The notes under the pieces are model-generated. The model did not search any database. It saw only the letters and a program-made list of their open reading frames with translations, and had not been told where the DNA came from. Of a stretch of 64,000 nucleotides of DNA, positions 24,901 through 33,473 are shown piece after piece. The DNA comes from Owenia fusiformis (taxonomy: Eukaryota > Annelida > Polychaeta > Sabellida > Oweniidae). The stretch covers positions 22,706,455 to 22,770,454 of the forward strand of contig CAIIXF020000002.1 in assembly GCA_903813345.2 (NCBI GenBank), written 5' to 3'. The position numbers were made by a program, and so were the translations under genes. The first letter of the stretch is position 1. Every line of letters starts with the position of its first letter.

Positions 24901-25280
24901 CCTTAGAGTCTAAGATAAACTCAATGCAGGCTACTGAACACCAACTAAGCTCACGTGTAAAGACTTTAGAGTTGGAGAGAACAGCATTATTGAACACTGT
25001 TGCTAAGCTACGAAAACTCATCCCCGAGGAGATATTAGATCAAGAAGACATCATGGCTGATTTAAATATTCCATATGAGGGCTCAGGGGATGCATCATCA
25101 GGCCATATTAACCAATCACCTTTGAGAACTGTTAGTTACCATGGTGATGTGAGAGCGAGGCGCTGTCAGGATTCTGATGATGAAGTTGCCAAATTGACCA
25201 ATCAAAATGCTGGACTATTTCAAAATGGTGATAGTCCAAAGCATTCAGGATACAGTCGAACTGTCTCTAATAAGTTTTAG
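3801..25280 (+). CDS. TBC1D1/4: TBC1D1/TBC1D4 (AS160)-type Rab GTPase-activating protein, 3' seven exons, 5'-partial
   Basis: Join 3801-3962, 6090-6251, 9654-9805, 10212-10304, 10703-10862, 24216-24385, 24717-25280: 1463 nt, giving 486 residues counted from the first whole codon. Seen: a pre-TBC segment (about 1-53), RRGDVW (59-64), the arginine-finger motif IxxDxxR (I103, D106, R109), the glutamine finger in YCQG (Q146), the ALYAAPWF-type region and a coiled coil (about 300-420). Known for the family: TBC domains raise GTP hydrolysis by Rabs with this dual finger, and TBC1D4/TBC1D1 act on Rab8/10/14-type GTPases to hold GLUT4 vesicles inside the cell until Akt or AMPK phosphorylates them. 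The sequence matches this subfamily along its whole length, including the tail after the TBC domain. The N-terminal PTB domains and phosphorylation region are not in view. All junctions are GT-AG and in frame. A single pre-duplication invertebrate orthologue is inferred. Confidence 0.95.
4975..5400 (+). repeat. Dispersed repeat C, copy 1
   Basis: This stretch is related in inverted orientation to 35680-36075. Shared blocks include ATTCCAGCCAATC, GTTGTCAAGGTGACAACCTG, ATTGATGCTTT, TGAAAAGAATTTAGGCCCA, CACCTT and TCCAGGGCTTAAATCCTTAA. The coding potential is nil. Confidence 0.65.
5840..6085 (+). repeat. Degenerate CCACTGTATTTCACT tandem repeat
   Basis: Short imperfect units such as TTCCACTGTATTTCACT and ATGCCACTGT recur with an irregular 15-25 bp spacing up to the exon 2 acceptor, so the polypyrimidine tract of the acceptor is built from the repeat. 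Confidence 0.7.
6090..6251 (+). CDS. TBC1D1/4: TBC gene exon 2 (start of TBC domain)
   Basis: Acceptor TATTGTAG precedes 6090 and donor GTGAGT starts at 6252. It encodes residues 54-107, from [11 protein letters not shown] through [16 protein letters not shown]. The closing G of the exon starts the Gly codon that exon 3 completes, so the IxxDxxR motif is divided between exons 2 and 3. The last 19 exonic bases and the donor form the first unit of a 25-bp minisatellite that continues into the intron. Confidence 0.95.
6233..6782 (+). repeat. 25-bp minisatellite, 22 units, containing the exon 2 splice donor
   Basis: Twenty-two units start at 6233 and follow every 25 bp without an indel. Unit 1 is the last 19 bases of exon 2 plus its donor (CATTGACCTAG|gtgagt). 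Units 1, 3, 8, 11, 15 and 22 keep a GT at the donor position. Most others read TTAGatgag, so the GT has become AT. Confidence 0.98.
6816..6955 (+). repeat. Dispersed family A, divergent copy
   Basis: CACCACCAAGAAGTGGTGACATATTGTCATAGCC followed by a diverged body and TTTATGCCTTGT keeps the block order of family A. The GTGTTTGG iterations are mostly lost. Confidence 0.5.
8040..8895. mobile_element. Palindromic MITE-like element with two hairpins
   Basis: Hairpin 1 (8103-8240) has arms GTGATATGATTTTTATCCAC (8120-8139) and GTGGATTAAAATCATATCAC (8202-8221), with a second inner pair GATATCTGCAC/GTGCAGATATC around GAGCGAGCGTAGCGAG. Hairpin 2 (8785-8890) repeats the ATCATTTTTATCCA theme. Single-arm relatives lie at 36140-36200 and 61988-62025. 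That both hairpins belong to one element is inferred. Confidence 0.4.
9654..9805 (+). CDS. TBC1D1/4: TBC gene exon 3 (arginine and glutamine fingers)
   Basis: Acceptor TTTTCAG precedes 9654 and donor GTAAGT starts at 9806. The first complete codon is the catalytic Arg (R109, bases 9656-9658), followed by [23 protein letters not shown] and YCQG (Q146), and ending LLMH. This exon carries both catalytic residues of the TBC dual-finger mechanism. Confidence 0.96.
9806..10211. other. Intron 3
   Basis: A 406-bp GT-AG intron. AT-rich, nothing else recognised. Confidence 0.9.
10212..10304 (+). CDS. TBC1D1/4: TBC gene exon 4
   Basis: Acceptor TTCTCTAG precedes 10212 and donor GTACGT starts at 10305. 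The exon is 93 nt, 31 codons, phase 0 on both sides, encoding residues 159-189 ([12 protein letters not shown], then [10 protein letters not shown]). It is a symmetric exon, so skipping would keep the frame but remove TBC core helices. Confidence 0.95.
10305..10702. other. Intron 4
   Basis: A 398-bp GT-AG intron. AT-rich, nothing else recognised. Confidence 0.9.
10703..10862 (+). CDS. TBC1D1/4: TBC gene exon 5
   Basis: Acceptor ACTTTACAG precedes 10703 and donor GTAGGT starts at 10863. It encodes residues 190-242 ([20 protein letters not shown], then [19 protein letters not shown]) and leaves one base of the Asp codon finished by exon 6. Another reading frame across this exon gives a longer ORF, but it lacks TBC similarity. 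Confidence 0.95.
11920..13510 (+). repeat. ~555-bp tandem array, left part
   Basis: AACACAATGTTAATCATA occurs at about 12020 and 12575. Each unit then has AAATATGAAAAACTT, ATTAATCCATT with CTAACAAACGGATTA, an ATACATGTATGTGAATGGTG-like block, TTGTTGGCCA with a G-rich stretch, and GTGTAAGAGGGG. The unit is broken at its CTTTAA by the 7.36-kb element. One unit contains extra sequence at about 12940-13240. Confidence 0.8.
13550..14600 (+). repeat. Three degenerate ~405-430 bp direct repeats at the left of the TTAA element
   Basis: Units begin near 13550, 13954 and 14381. Shared blocks, in order: TCTCAGTGCCGCATT, TTTTTGACATATTTTGCACT, ACCAAATGCAATGAAACTT, TCATGATAACA-like and TACCATGGTAACCATATTAA. 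The third unit is the most diverged. Confidence 0.8.
14685..14920 (+). repeat. 116-bp tandem duplication
   Basis: AATCAAGAATGATTGAATCA starts at 14685 and again at 14801. The two copies run through TTACTCTTTTATGAGTTTG and AAACAATAAAAAGGATGT with only a few differences, so the duplication is recent. Confidence 0.95.
18055..18507. mobile_element. Pogo-like MITE, 453 bp, TA target duplication
   Basis: The left end CAGTGAAACCCGTACATCCG and right end GGATTAGACAGGTTTTACTG are inverted relatives, with TA at 18053-18054 and 18508-18509. TIRs of the CAGTnAAACCTG type with TA duplications are typical of pogo/Tc1-mariner MITEs. It lies within the 7.36-kb TTAA element, so it inserted later than that element or travelled with it. 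Confidence 0.85.
20876..22165 (+). repeat. ~555-bp tandem array, right part
   Basis: This is the continuation of the array after the TTAA element. AACACAATGTTAATCATA anchors lie at 21407 and 21977, 570 bp apart, with the same block order as 11920-13510. One unit is interrupted by the foldback MITE at 21015-21404. The last unit ends near 22165 after AATTAGGGATTAA. Confidence 0.8.
21015..21404. mobile_element. Foldback MITE built of two ~190-bp direct repeats
   Basis: The left end GGACGATTCTCGGTTTGGAG and the complement of the right end (GAACGATTCTCGGTTTGGAG) match except at one base. Inside, TTGAGCATTATCCCTGCTTC-type blocks at about 21050 and 21243 start two direct repeats. The insertion splits ATCCAAA from TTTTAACACAATG of the array unit, whose uninterrupted form is seen at about 12565. 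No clear target duplication remains. Confidence 0.75.
22859..23583 (-). pseudogene. Mariner transposase remnant
   Basis: On the minus strand the order is: [13 protein letters not shown]...VNSAYYSK (23583-23491), a GT...AG-bounded 205-bp insertion (23490-23286), [20 protein letters not shown] with [10 protein letters not shown] and [12 protein letters not shown] (to about 23095), a frameshift, then [19 protein letters not shown]...HGRDYFEGE and a stop near 22859. The HDNAPAHR aspartate is the second catalytic residue and CDF the third. The first catalytic aspartate and the DNA-binding domain are absent. An upstream in-frame stretch ([17 protein letters not shown]) runs to the inversion point at 23651. 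It cannot make active transposase. Confidence 0.85.
23655..23800 (+). pseudogene. Inverted duplicate of the mariner transposase C-terminus
   Basis: Plus-strand copy of the segment coded at 22915-23085 on the minus strand, beginning with AAGAAGCCCCTCCATGGGAT and ending in GACTGTTTTGAGGGAGAATGA. It carries its own small deletions and substitutions, so it has diverged since the inversion. Confidence 0.8.
24216..24385 (+). CDS. TBC1D1/4: TBC gene exon 6 (end of TBC domain)
   Basis: Acceptor TATTTTTTAG precedes 24216 and donor GTTAGT starts at 24386. It encodes residues 243-299: [20 protein letters not shown], then [10 protein letters not shown] and the end of the domain. It follows a 13.35-kb intron, and the acceptor is only 117 bp from the end of the rearranged mariner at 22612-24098. 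Confidence 0.95.
24386..24716. other. Intron 6
   Basis: A 331-bp GT-AG intron (GTTAGT ... TTTTCAG). Nothing else recognised. Confidence 0.9.
24717..25280 (+). CDS. TBC1D1/4: TBC gene terminal exon (C-terminal coiled coil)
   Basis: Acceptor ATTTTCAG precedes 24717 and the stop TAG is at 25278-25280. It encodes residues 300-486. [20 protein letters not shown] is the conserved post-TBC segment of TBC1D1/4. It is followed by heptad-rich coiled coil ([42 protein letters not shown]) and a less conserved acidic and serine-rich tail ending [11 protein letters not shown]. Confidence 0.95.
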   Translation: MFKMEISKQLIAYEIEYHVLQEEMVTSPQMGDSELFHKVNNLKRQNMELLEQLQNSHSINHSLESKINSMQATEHQLSSRVKTLELERTALLNTVAKLRKLIPEEILDQEDIMADLNIPYEGSGDASSGHINQSPLRTVSYHGDVRARRCQDSDDEVAKLTNQNAGLFQNGDSPKHSGYSRTVSNKF

Positions 25281-25954
25281 ATTTTAGTTTGGATTTATCC
25301 CAAAGGGGGATGGAGGTCATACTTTCAGTGTGATCAATTGTTGACATTATTTAGACCATGCCTCATTTCTTCCTGGCTTACGCAACAAAATTCCATTTAA
25401 GTTTGCAGTTTTGAATAATTTTGAATACATGTATGTCTTTTTAGTTCTGAACGTGCAATTTATTATTTCCTCATGTAAAATATTATACAACCATAAAGCA
25501 TTGTTATTTTCTAATGTGCAAATAGATTCAGATTAATGTGCAAACAGATTCAATGTTTTACTTCATCGAACTTTTCTCCTGAAATTTTTTTCAAATTAGA
25601 TTTACTTAAATGTACATGTACAATACTCTGCCTGCTGTTAACCCGAGGCTGTGATTTTCATTTATGTCATCTCCACAACTTAATGTGTTCAAGATAAAAA
25701 CTTGCATATTTTATTCTTGCCTTACTACTTCCCTCAAACATGCAAGTTTCCATATTGCATACAATCAGTTATGATGGAAAATTTCTATTTTGTGGCGTTG
25801 GCTCTTATTATAATGAAATATTCCATCTTTTCAAACAAGGCTTATTTTCAACCTGCCAATATTAGAAGTTGTTTGGTATATATATGGGAGGGGGTTTGAT
25901 ATTTTATCAGATAATTTTTAGTCAGGCTTTTTTATATACCCATTGTTTGATTTT

Positions 25955-26262
25955 GAATGAGCCTTTAATAGGTCAAGTTTGAGACGAGGCTTTAATAGGT
26001 GGAGTTTGAGATGATACTTTAATAGGTGGAGTTTGAGATGAGGCTTTAATAGGTGGAGTTTCCAATGAACCTTGAACAAGTTGAATAGATGGATTTTCCA
26101 ATGAGTCTTTGATGATGGAGTTTCTGATGAGCCTTTAATAGGTGCAGTTTCCAATGAGCCTTTTATAGATGTATGTATAGTTTCCAATGAGCCTTTAATA
26201 CATGTAGGTGTCGTTTCCAATGAGCCTTTAAGAGATGGAGTTTCCAATGAACCTTTAAAACA
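25955..26262 (+). repeat. 27-33-bp minisatellite, about 11 units
   Basis: GAGCCTTTAATAGGTGGAGT with TTCCAAT variants recurs from 25960 to 26250, with spacing of 26-33 bp. A 124-codon minus-strand frame stays open only because of the repeat and is not a gene. Confidence 0.9.
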
Positions 26263-27016
26263 GCTGTATTGTTTGTTTAATATTATGAACATGCATGTCT
26301 TCCTTCATGTGCCATTCCAGAAATGATGCAATTTTAGATTTTTAGTTGATGATCTGAAATCTTAGTCTATTTTATGAGCTTATAAGTAATGTACAATATG
26401 TACAGTTAGTGATGTTGTATATCCTAATGTATATAATAACAGTAAATAGGATTAACTGTACAACACAAATGTAAATATTTTATTGAAATCAAGTTATATG
26501 TACTTAACAAAATATTTCATGTGGTCATTTTTTCATAAAAAGTTTCAAAGTTGTTATAACAATTTTGGTGTTTAGTTGTTAATTAGATGGCGTGATTAAG
26601 TATATTAGTACAGTGTAATACTAATGCACCATTGAAAGATTTTGTGAGATCCTTCAATTGGATGAGGTTTGGAATTTGACATTATTGCCCTTGAGGTGAA
26701 ATTCTGACAGCACATTCCAGGATTAGGGATTTTTGAAATGCAACTTCCCAGTAATAGGAACTTTAACTTTATCTATTTATAACCAGTTTAGTTATAGTTT
26801 CTCCCAGGGTGGGGAAATTGACTCATTATTTTGCTCCGTGGGTATGAGATCAAACAGCCCAATTTTCATTTTGTCAAAATCCCCATACCTTCTCTAGCAA
26901 ACCTTTGAATAGTGCATCATAGTCAATATTGTAAATTTACTTCAACCAGAGACATCTATATAAACATATTTGATGTCTGTATCAACATAACCGTAACATA
27001 ACACCAACCATTACTT

Positions 27017-27115
27017 TTATGTCACCACCAAAAGTGGTTTTGTGTAAGGTGTTTGGCAATTGCCATCTGTAACAAATGGCAGGTGGTGTCATTTTGCATG
27101 TTAATATCTTGTTTT
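27017..27115 (+). repeat. Dispersed family A, short copy
   Basis: TATGTCACCACCAAAAGTGG, GTGTTTGGCAATTG, CTGTAACAAATGGCAGGTGG and CATTTTGCATGTTAAT are in the family order, with few GTGTTTGG iterations. Confidence 0.75.
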
Positions 27116-27859
27116 ATTACATCAGCCATTTTTGAGACTGGCATTCAGCATTGGTGTCAGTGTTGATATCTGCAACAAATACAAATCAGAAATGTGGTCT
27201 TTATTTTTTTAAACAGCAAGATATATTCATTCTAATGAAGACAGTAAAACTTGTCTAAAGGACTTAAGGAAACACTACTTGAACTGCCTAAACTTGATTT
27301 TGATATCCAAAATAGGGACCAAATTTTATTAAGGTTATGAGGTGCTTACTTTAAGAGAGTTTCACAAATGTTAAAGTTATTTCTGAAGTAAGTTCCAGTA
27401 ACTGCAGTTAATGTTTTGAAAACTACAGTTATAGTAACTATTACATCCTGTTGATTTTACACGATTCTTTATTGCTGTTTGTGGTATACTTTTAACAAAT
27501 ACATTTACAATAACAAATTACACAGTATAGGGAAATACAAGGTTTAATTGCACATCAGATGGCAATTTTCCATCAAGTAAGTGCTCAAACACCCATTTAA
27601 ATTAATTTGATAGCACTTGTGGTAGTTAACACATATTCCTATCTTGCAACCTGAGATGCTTTGATTTAATAAAAACCAATTTGCAGATGTGAGATTGCAC
27701 AAAGTGTAAAGCCCATCTTTTCACTATTCCTACCGGTATATTGGTTTATAATGATATACACCAAAGATATTTAAAGGCACTATCATATTTTAACAAGTTA
27801 AATTTCCAGAACACGATTGAATAAATTTTACATGTACACACAAAGCTAGAAAAGTTTGT

Positions 27860-28135
27860 GCAACAATTTACCCATCCTCCTAAGCAGGTGTCCAGATGTG
27901 TCCAGGCGTACCTCCTTCTTCTCCCCTGCTATAACCAATTTGGAAGCACCCGATTAAACTGAATCACGTGATCTTATTATGCGCAATGACTTCGTACATG
28001 ATTTCTGTTGCAGTGTTGCGACAGCCAATCAGATTGGGAGTTCTTAATCGGGGAAATGCTAACTGCTTATCGCAGGGGGTAAAAAGAAAGAATATATTCT
28101 GGATTTTGATGCCCTTTGATGATCGGAGGTTGTAA
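27860..28135 (+). repeat. Dispersed repeat D, copy 1
   Basis: Inverted relative of 58840-59093. Shared blocks are CCTCCTAAGCAGGTGTCC, CCCCTGCTATAACC, ACTGAATCACGTGATCTTAT, GCAGTGTTGCGACAGCCAAT, ATCGGGGAAATGCTAA, GCAGGGGGTAAAAAGAAAGA and GATCGGAGGTTG. It is more GC-rich than its surroundings. No TIR, tail or coding frame was identified, so the class is unknown. Confidence 0.8.
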
Positions 28136-30483
28136 TTTACCATAATTTAAGCAATCTGATATTTTGCAATTTCGCCCATTTTTGGAATTATGCACGCACA
28201 TTTTAAGCTTACTGTGTATCTATCTGTAATCTGCAACATGAACCATGTTTATTGTTTACAGTGAGGTATTCTAAACGATGTCTAATGCAGATGTTCTGTA
28301 ATTTGAAAACAACACTTTCCTATGTTTTTCAAGTAACACCCTGGATCAAAAGAAACAACATCTGTGGTTTCTGTGGTTCTTGATTAGCATTAACCTTGTA
28401 ATGAATTATTGAATGAACAAAATCTATTAATGAAATAAAATGAAATAAATATATACCATTATATTTTCTTTCCACATTTATTATCTTGTGCCCGTGGTCA
28501 GGGGGGTTCAGGGGTTTGTTGTTAATTTATATTTCTTTGTTAGGTCTTAACGATCTCACTCGGAGAGCCCTTTCATGCTATTAAAGGGGTCATGTCATAT
28601 GTGTTCGTTTAGATCTTCTGTATCGTTACCTGTGGTTTGTATTTAATGTGACTTGTATTTACCATGTTCATCATACCATGCTGTTACAGAAGCTACTCTT
28701 TGCAATAAACGAAAGAGGCAAACTCACTTCGCAGCAATTTCCTTTCAAAATCATGCAGTTTTTCACCATTCTGAGCACTTTTCAAATGATTTTGGCCAAA
28801 TGTGAACTCCCCTGAATTTTTTTGTGAAGTGAGCCCCCCCCCCCCCCCCCCCCTTGGCAAAAGCTGACTATGGGCCTGTTATCTTCAACATTATTGCACA
28901 TCATATGATGTGGCATGCTTCCAACACAATATTGTTAAAGTGCATGTCTGAGGATCGTGAATTGTACCAAAGCACATTGTACCAGAAGGCATAAACAGGA
29001 TATATATTCATTCATGGAATATCCCTATAAAGTTTAAATGTGGGAAAAGTGCTTCTCTGTATTTACGTAAGTAAGATCAGGTGATCCCATGGTCTCAGGC
29101 AAAAAAAGGAATGTTTTATTGGTAAATCTGTTAAACACGCATCATTTCAAAAAGTTATCCATAAATGGAAAACATGCCAGGTTCCAGATGGGAGAACCAG
29201 GAATTTGCAAGCTGTTAGATTATCGTGACCTTATCATTCATCCATGGCACCACTAAAAGTACAAAGCATGTCTAATGCACCCATATACTGTAGTAAGTCT
29301 GGGATAGTAAGGCACCTTTTGTCTATGAGATACTTTGGTTCCATGTATCCTTATGTTTAGGACTTTAGGTGTGTGCGCCTGGTTCTTCTATCTGGTTCTT
29401 ATTGATGTTTATAGTTTAGATCATATTTTATCTCATCATAATCAACAGGAATTTTTCAAAATTAATTGGAGTGAATTTGATTTCCATAGCATTATGTTTT
29501 TTAAGCGTTTATCTGTGATTCAAGCATTTTTATGAACATCAATCTAATAAAGGGAATTAAGAAGCATTTTGGTTATCAAATTGAAAAGACCAGGTGTAGT
29601 ATGGCAAGTGATTTTGGACAGTCATATCTTTTACAATGAGTATTTCTGTCTTTTTTTATTAAAACAATGTGTTTTCTTTTAAGAGAAGTCCCCATGATAA
29701 TAAAAAAAATCAATACAACTCTCTGAAAAATCATGGTTTAGGACCCCACCTTGTCACTTATTATTTTCTATTTAGGATCTTGTTTTTCTCCATTTAAAAA
29801 TTTAAAGTTTCCTTTTCGCTATATTAACAACTATTAGAAAGGGGATGGGTATTGAAAGTTAAAAAACACATATCAGATGTTATTTTCCCATTTTTCCTCT
29901 TTGATTCAAATGTCATCTATGTACAATGTGATAAGTTTGAAAAATGCCAACGCCATAATCTATATAATGACAATAATTTCTCACTCTAGTTGAAAGCCCA
30001 TGATTTAAGAAAACAGTCCCTCTCCATGAGCTTTCATTGCCATGCCCACTTGTATTGATTTTGAAGTGAGTGTGGCACAGCCTTTCCTTGCAGGTCAATT
30101 TGACCTGGGAGAATCCCCTTCTACGGTGCTGACTGGTGAGTACAGTGTGTCCCAAAAAAAGGAAACCAGCAATAGATTGCTTATTTCTCAAATATGAATA
30201 ATAATAGGAAAATTTCACAGCTATCATCTGATATGTTATGATGTCCTTTTTCTTATGATACCAAAGGTATTTATTTTTCTTCACGGATGACTGAGTTCTA
30301 AGAGATTTAAGTGACCATGTCAGAAATTGGCTTGTGCCACTTTTTCTGTCATGAATGGCTGAACAATGAGGGATTAAAATGGCTATGCAAGACCATGTCC
30401 TATTCGAAATACACATTTCTGAACAAGCATTCAACATAGCAAGTTCATGCAGCTGACCCAAGATCAAAGAGTATTCGTAGTGC

Positions 30484-32067
30484 TCCTCCTCATTGTCGGA
30501 TTATCGTTCGGGACAGATTAAGGGCGCTGTTCAACAGAAGAGTGATTGCCTTGAACCACGAGATTGAGTTCATCGAGATCCCCAGACCTGACACCCTGCG
30601 ACTTCTTCCTTTGGGGTTATCTCAAGGGTAAAGTCTTCACAACACCACCAAGAGACGTTGATGATCTAAGGGCCAGGATTGTCACAGCAGTGGAGGATTT
30701 AAGGGGACAGAGAGACATCATCGGGGATGCAGTACGTGCGATGAGATCGGGTACACCCCAGTTCTCCGAAACCCAGTTGTCCGAAACCCAGTTCTCCGAA
30801 ACCCAGTTGTCCGAAACCCAATTCTCCGAAACCCAGTTGTCCGAAACCCAATTCCCCGAAACCCAGTTGTCCGAAACCCATTACTCCGAAAAGTAAAGTC
30901 ATAATTTACAAGAGAAATGGGGGGGGGGGCGTAGCTTACTTAAGCTTACGTCAGTTTCATGCCATGTATTTGGCCAAATTAATGGCATGGACGCATTCTG
31001 ATATTCATAGATCTCTCTCTCACTTTGAATTGCATCCATTGCATGGCGTTACCCGAATGGCAGGAACGGGAGATTTATTTTACATTGTGATTCTAAAAAA
31101 GGTTATTAAAACACAATATATATTACGGAACAGTTTATCTTATCTTCTTCAATCTCTTTTATATCAGTATATAGGCAAAATAAAATGAAACATTTTGAAA
31201 CAGATAAATTAAGTTATCGCATAGAACTTTAAGAATAAAACAGTATACAAATTACGTTGTCAATATATTTCGTCGCATTTAATTTCTTAGTCTCGGTCTC
31301 TTATCAAATCGTAAAAGAATAAAACATTCTAAACTTAATCACTTTGGATTTATGTTTCGGCATTCGTTTCAGGCATTTGTTTTTTATGTTCATCTCCTGA
31401 AATGTATTTGTTTGACAATAATCAGAGAAAGTGCTTATACGTATAAATATGCCACGCAAACAAACGGGTGTGACTTAGGTAGAATTAAAGAATACTTATG
31501 AACGAGTCAGGCAAGATACTAGAACTAGTAAAGTAAGCCTAATGTATTGGATAAGTTAATTTCTGATGGATCTGGATAAAATATATTTCAAAACTTTGTA
31601 AACACTAGATAACTTCATTTAGGCAGATATAGTAGCTTATCTTGATATATTTGGCTATCATGCGTTTAAAATACGTTCCTAAAACTATGAAGACGTTAGG
31701 TGAGAAATATTGCTATCGTACGTTCGAAAAGTATTTGGTTGTATTTTCTAGTTCTCAAGTTACCCATGAACTTTCGTGGGCTAATTAACGTCTTGACTTA
31801 GCATATTTAGCCTAATTTTGCAATGATGTCAACGTGATTCAAATGTTATGCTGTCGTGATTCGCAGAGGTTGCGACAAGATTCGTTTTAAGAAATTGTTT
31901 TTTTATAAGATCCCCTAATTTTCGGAGAACTGGGTTTCGGACAACTGGGTTTCGGAGAATTGGGTTTCGGACAACTGGGTTTCGGACAACTGGGTTGACC
32001 CCGATGAGATCAAGGGCAGACATTTGCATTGAAAGGAATGGGGGTCATGTTGAAGGACACTAGGGTT
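30484..32067 (+). pseudogene. Tc1/mariner transposase fragment, split by a nested element
   Basis: Residues APPHCRIIVRDRLRALFNRR and VIALNHEIE come in one frame. After a frameshift near 30563 come SSRSPDLTPCDFFLWGYLKG, KVFTTPPRDVDDLRARIVTA and DAVRAMRS. The frame resumes at 32012 after the insertion with RADICIERNGGHVEGH and a stop. The usual DGAPPH catalytic aspartate reads as RSAPPH, so it is lost. SPDLTPCDFFLWG is the third-acidic-residue region of this transposase group. Confidence 0.8.
30749..32002. mobile_element. Foldback-type element, tandem-repeat TIRs, 9-bp target duplication
   Basis: GATGAGATC flanks it at 30740-30748 and 32003-32011. The ends read GGGTACACCCCAGTT (left) and GGGGTCAACCCAGTT (complement of right). 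The TIRs are tandem 15-bp units CCCAGTTnTCCGAAA: nine on the left (30757-30891) and five in inverted orientation on the right (31920-31994). Alternating G and C at the variable base gives a 30-bp higher-order period. Drosophila FB elements share tandem-unit TIRs and 9-bp duplications. The 1.0-kb interior has no recognised coding sequence and starts with a G tract near 30919. Confidence 0.88.
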
Positions 32068-32943
32068 AAAACAATTTTGAATGGACATTGGGATTTAAAA
32101 GGGGAGTTAAATATGATATGTGTAATTTTAATTGGAATAAATGAGTAAAAGAGTGATATCCTGATGTTTGTTGTTACTTATCACTTTGTTATGATGGTGA
32201 AATTGACTGACTTGGCTGAAAGTGGTACAAACTCATTTCTGACATGGTCACTTATATCCCTTATAACTCAGTCATCCGTGAAGAAAAATAGACAACTTTG
32301 GTATCATAAGAAAGAGGACATCATAATCTATCAGATGGTAGCTGTGAAATTTTCCTATCATTATTCATATATGAGAAATAAGCAATCTATTGCTGGTTTC
32401 CTTTTTTTGGGACACCCTGTAGTTCTTCAGGATCGAATCTTGAATTCTCTCCAGGCTTCAAATATATCGACCTTTTAATTCTTATTTTATTGGCGTGAAA
32501 ACATCTATTATCGAGAATGGGAATAGAGCATAAAAGTGCTAACCTGAGAACTGTCTAATATTTATGCAACAGTGTCATCATGACCACATGTGTTCTCTTG
32601 GATGACGTCAGAAAGCGCCACATTTGAATATGAAAACAAACATGTGAGATTGCAGGTAAATTGATATGTTTTTTGAATGTTTGAAATGAATGCATCGGTT
32701 AAACGAGTTAAGAACATAGTAAATATTAAGGAAATTCGAAATTTCCATGAAATGAAATGGACGAAATAGCTCGAAAATCATTGTTAAATGGAAAAGAAGA
32801 TTGAGCTATAATTTCTCATCATTTCTTCATGCTAGATTCGATTCATATGAAATCTGATCTAGCCACGGACATCAACTCACAGATGAATATCATTCTATCA
32901 GTACATTTGTGAACTTAATTAAGTGTTATTTTCTTTTCTCAAG

Positions 32944-33024
32944 AACTACCCCGAATAGCTGAAGTTCTACACAAATTATTTGTCTTTGAAGATGAGGTCT
33001 CAAGCATCACAAATAATCTGGGAG
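32944..33024 (+). CDS. Possible 81-nt coding exon of an unknown gene
   Basis: Strong acceptor TTTTCTTTTCTCAAG and donor GTAAGT bound an 81-nt open frame that enters and leaves in phase 1. It reads LPRIAEVLHKLFVFEDEVSS followed by ITNNLG. I do not recognise the protein. Composition and splice signals look genuine, but a chance exon cannot be excluded. A partner exon in compatible phase was not found nearby. Confidence 0.35.
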
Positions 33025-33314
33025 GTAAGTGGATAATTGGGGTTCCTGTCGCCCAGACGCATATTTAGTCTAGTTGCCGAATAAGCCTATTTTATGTCTA
33101 CGTTTGTGTTTTGTTATTCTCGGTTAAATTTTCAACGACAACGTAATCACTGAAAATCTTGCAACAGTGTTATCATGTAGATGTTTGCCATCTATCGACC
33201 AATCAGAGAGGCTCGAATATAAACATGGGAGCAGGTTATCAGAAATATTCACGTAAGAAAATATGCTATATGTAGGATACCAGACTTAGGATTTAGTTAA
33301 AACATTGCCTAAAT

Positions 33315-33473
33315 ATGGTACTGATTGCCAGTCAACTACTGATCGCAGGTGCATTACATTATTGGAACAGAAAAAGGTTTATTCGTAAATGTAGTTCCAA
33401 TGGGACAAGAATCATTTCGGACGTTCAAGTTGTTGAAAACATTGACATTTTTCTAGGAACAGCTTGGCTTCAG
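33315..33473 (+). CDS. Possible first coding exon of an unknown gene
   Basis: An ATG at 33315 opens 53 codons up to a consensus donor (CAG|GTAAGT at 33474), preceded in frame by a stop near 33294. The start is hydrophobic (MVLIASQLLIAGALHYW), then basic (NRKRFIRK), and ends VVENIDIFLGTAWLQ. An internal start after the acceptor-like TTGGAACAG is also possible. No family was recognised. Confidence 0.3.

Larger units (their letters stand above)
25281..30142. other. 3' UTR and downstream intergenic DNA
   Basis: The 3' end of the mRNA cannot be placed: no canonical AATAAA lies close after the stop, and the first clear one noticed is at 27668-27673. The stretch contains a 27-33-bp minisatellite, family A (27017-27115), a possible pogo-like left end at 27241 (ACAGTAAAACTTGTCTAAAG), dispersed repeat D (27860-28135) and a C20 tract at 28834-28853. 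Confidence 0.6.
30143..32419 (+). mobile_element. 2.28-kb mariner-type element with ~210-bp TIRs
   Basis: TA lies at 30141-30142 and 32420-32421. Left end CAGTGTGTCCCAAAAAAAGG and complement of the right end CAGGGTGTCCCAAAAAAAGG. The inverted similarity extends for about 210 bp (30143-30350 and 32205-32419). Inside are the C-terminal half of a transposase and a nested Foldback element. Without the nested element it would be about 1.0 kb, so the N-terminal half of the transposase has also been deleted. Confidence 0.88.

Noticed and set aside
25918-26292. 124-codon minus-strand ORF with a repetitive protein
   Set aside because: It is entirely encoded by the 27-33-bp minisatellite.
29913-30467. 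184-codon minus-strand ORF
   Set aside because: It runs through the left TIR of the mariner-type element. The same frame stays open in the inverted TIR copy at 32203-32430, so it is a by-product of the TIR sequence.
30699-30902. Minus-strand ORF with repeated LGFGQ/LGFGE residues
   Set aside because: It is a reading of the 15-bp tandem repeat in the Foldback TIR.
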